From Sedimentisphaerales bacterium (lineage in GTDB: Bacteria > Planctomycetota > Phycisphaerae > Sedimentisphaerales > SM23-30), in the NCBI GenBank assembly GCA_030636065.1, contig DAOVXR010000075.1:1-7608 (forward strand): 7,608 bases of DNA, written 5' to 3'. Below the pieces are notes generated by a model. It saw only the letters and a program-made list of their open reading frames with translations. It ran no database searches and was not told the origin of the DNA. Below are positions 6,948 through 7,608 of this stretch, one piece after another (position 1 is the stretch's first letter; each line of letters starts with the position of its first letter). Both the position numbers and the translations under genes were made by a program.

Positions 6948-6964
6948 CACTATATAACATAGTG
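6948..6964. repeat. Perfect inverted repeat CACTAT / ATAGTG
   Basis: Six-base arms (6948-6953 and 6959-6964) flank a 5-base AT-rich loop. It lies about 50 bases beyond the stop of the small minus-strand ORF, but no T run follows, so a terminator role is doubtful. Confidence 0.4.
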
Positions 6965-7017
6965 ATTCTGTCCGATATGCTTGTCTAAAATGAATTGAAA
7001 TTGGAATGGTCGCTGCC

Positions 7018-7233
7018 CTAATCTCGCCAGGACGCCTTGCGTACCACTGCCGGCGGCAGTACAAACTTGTCCACATTCGCTCGAACAAGACCGATAAGTC
7101 GGCTGCTGGCGGGAAACCATCGTACTTCCGGTCGATCCCAGCGTACCGGCCAGCTATGGTTCCGTGTGCTGTGGCGGCTACCTGTTTTTTTCCGCTCAGC
7201 CTCGGTCATCTTGTCTTTTTTACGGGTAAGCAA
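7018..7233 (-). CDS. Small basic hypothetical protein (doubtful)
   Basis: This frame would encode 71 residues, rich in Arg and Lys, with a Trp-containing middle part (SWPVRWDRPEVRWF) and a hydrophobic end (FVLPPAVVRKASWRD). I do not recognise a family. It begins with TTG, with GGAG separated by an A8 run (8 bases), an acceptable ribosome site; an internal ATG at 7209 has none. No membrane segment or signal peptide is seen. It lies 199 bp downstream of the lnt tail on the same strand, so it could share that transcript unless the hairpin at 7360-7377 stops it. A perfect palindrome inside it (7046-7060) could equally indicate non-coding DNA. It may be a chance frame or the remnant of a decayed gene. 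Confidence 0.3.
   Translation of the reverse strand: MLTRKKDKMTEAERKKTGSRHSTRNHSWPVRWDRPEVRWFPASSRLIGLVRANVDKFVLPPAVVRKASWRD
7046..7060. repeat. Perfect palindrome ACTGCCG-G-CGGCAGT
   Basis: Seven-base arms surround a single central base. It lies inside the doubtful small ORF. It has no T tail, so a binding site or chance are both possible. Confidence 0.4.
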
Positions 7234-7355
7234 TTTTTTTTCTCCGCGTCCTTCTGAGACGATATCTTCAGTACATGATTTTCATCGGCTTAAACAGGGT
7301 ACCACTTTGCCGTCCTTCAAAGTAAAATGCGGTTACTTATCATAATTGGGTCCTC

Positions 7356-7377
7356 AAAAGGCAGGGAATCGGCTGCC
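7356..7377 (-). terminator. Weak candidate rho-independent terminator after lnt
   Basis: On the minus strand GGCAG and CTGCC (7377-7373 and 7364-7360) form a 5-bp GC-rich stem with an 8-base loop, followed at once by TTTT (7359-7356). The stem is short and the T tract only four long, so efficiency would be low. It lies about 55 bp beyond the lnt stop. Confidence 0.3.
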
Positions 7378-7432
7378 GCAGGCATTGATATAACGCTGTA
7401 GAGTTACTTCCTATGTTCTTTTTCAGAAAACC

Positions 7433-7608
7433 TTACTTTTTCGCAAGAGGTTTTTTACGCCGCAGCGACAACAGGAATAAAAGGCCCATAAGAACCGTGC
7501 AGACAATTGCGAAGGTATCGCCGATTCGGCTGTAGAGGGAAATGCGGGTGTCGATATAAATTTTATCGGTCAGATAGCCGGCTACCGCCTCACGTTCGTG
7601 GTCGCCCG
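7433..7608 (-). CDS. lnt: Apolipoprotein N-acyltransferase, C-terminal end (partial at right edge)
   Basis: The frame is open from the right edge (first full codon 7606-7604) and ends with TAA at 7435-7433, leaving 57 residues. It contains ISLYSRIGDTFAIVC, matching the conserved Lnt end TxYTRxGDxFA, then one hydrophobic helix and a basic tail (RRKKPLAKK) as in the last membrane segment of the family. Lnt transfers an acyl chain to the N-terminal cysteine of diacylated lipoproteins in the inner membrane, the last maturation step before Lol-dependent export to the outer membrane. The nitrilase-like catalytic domain lies outside the window. The export lipoprotein encoded further on would be a substrate, but the gap between them argues against a common transcript. 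The assignment rests on a short fragment. Confidence 0.72.
   Translation of the reverse strand, partial: GDHEREAVAGYLTDKIYIDTRISLYSRIGDTFAIVCTVLMGLLFLLSLRRKKPLAKK

Larger units (their letters stand above)
6357..7432. other. 1.08-kb gene-poor gap between the lnt tail and the polysaccharide operon
   Basis: No open frame here resembles a known protein. The open frames on either strand between 6560 and 7088 have irregular composition, lack good ribosome sites and overlap one another. The stretch holds the operon leader (6357-6425), a hairpin with a direct repeat (6548-6600), a near-direct repeat (6758-6820), two perfect small inverted repeats (6876-6894 and 6948-6964), a weak small ORF (7018-7233) and a candidate terminator (7356-7377). 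I saw no tRNA-like T-loop and no recognisable riboswitch. Confidence 0.6.

Noticed and set aside
6560..7088. Minus-strand open frames of 66-80 codons in the gap
   Set aside because: They overlap each other in different frames, lack ribosome sites, run through the inverted repeats and show no recognisable motif.

Overview
The window reads as a piece of a Gram-negative (diderm) bacterial chromosome. It holds a three-gene exopolysaccharide operon on the minus strand, a radical SAM gene converging on its end, a gap of about 1.1 kb, and the tail of a lipoprotein-acylation gene. An outer-membrane polysaccharide-export lipoprotein and an apolipoprotein N-acyltransferase (Lnt) tail point to a diderm. 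The mid-range base composition, TTG starts, the gene order wza-type / Wzz-kinase fusion / wecA-type, and the long soluble tail on the WecA-like protein recall Planctomycetota (perhaps Phycisphaerae-like). That is an impression from family knowledge, not something the sequence proves.

Layout. At 1-66 (+) there is probably the last codons of a gene entering from the left, although the reading frame is ambiguous. At 68-1021 (+) lies a radical SAM/SPASM protein with weak ribosome-binding context, probably coupled to the upstream gene. It converges on the operon with only 42 bp between. The operon runs right to left: a wza/gumB-type lipoprotein (6296-4929), a Wzz/GumC chain-length protein fused to a degenerate tyrosine-kinase-like ATPase (4840-2612), and a WecA/TagO-type sugar-phosphate transferase with a C-terminal extension (2584-1064). 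Gaps are 88 and 27 bp. From 6357 to 7432 there is a gene-poor stretch with several inverted and direct repeats, a candidate leader/promoter for the operon, and one weak small ORF. From 7433 to the right edge (-) is the C-terminal end of Lnt.

How the genes fit together. The WecA-like enzyme would start a repeat unit on undecaprenyl phosphate. The Wzz-like protein would control polymerisation and export across the periplasm. The Wza-like lipoprotein would form the outer-membrane exit. No flippase, polymerase or ordinary glycosyltransferase is visible, so these would have to be elsewhere. The radical SAM protein has no visible substrate here.

The most unusual points are a degenerate pentapeptide (Trp/Gln/Gly-rich) repeat just after the lipid anchor of the export protein, the loss of kinase signature residues and of the C-terminal tyrosine cluster in the Wzz fusion, the C-terminal domain of the WecA-like enzyme, and the repeat-rich gap upstream of the operon. 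No wholly new system is evident.
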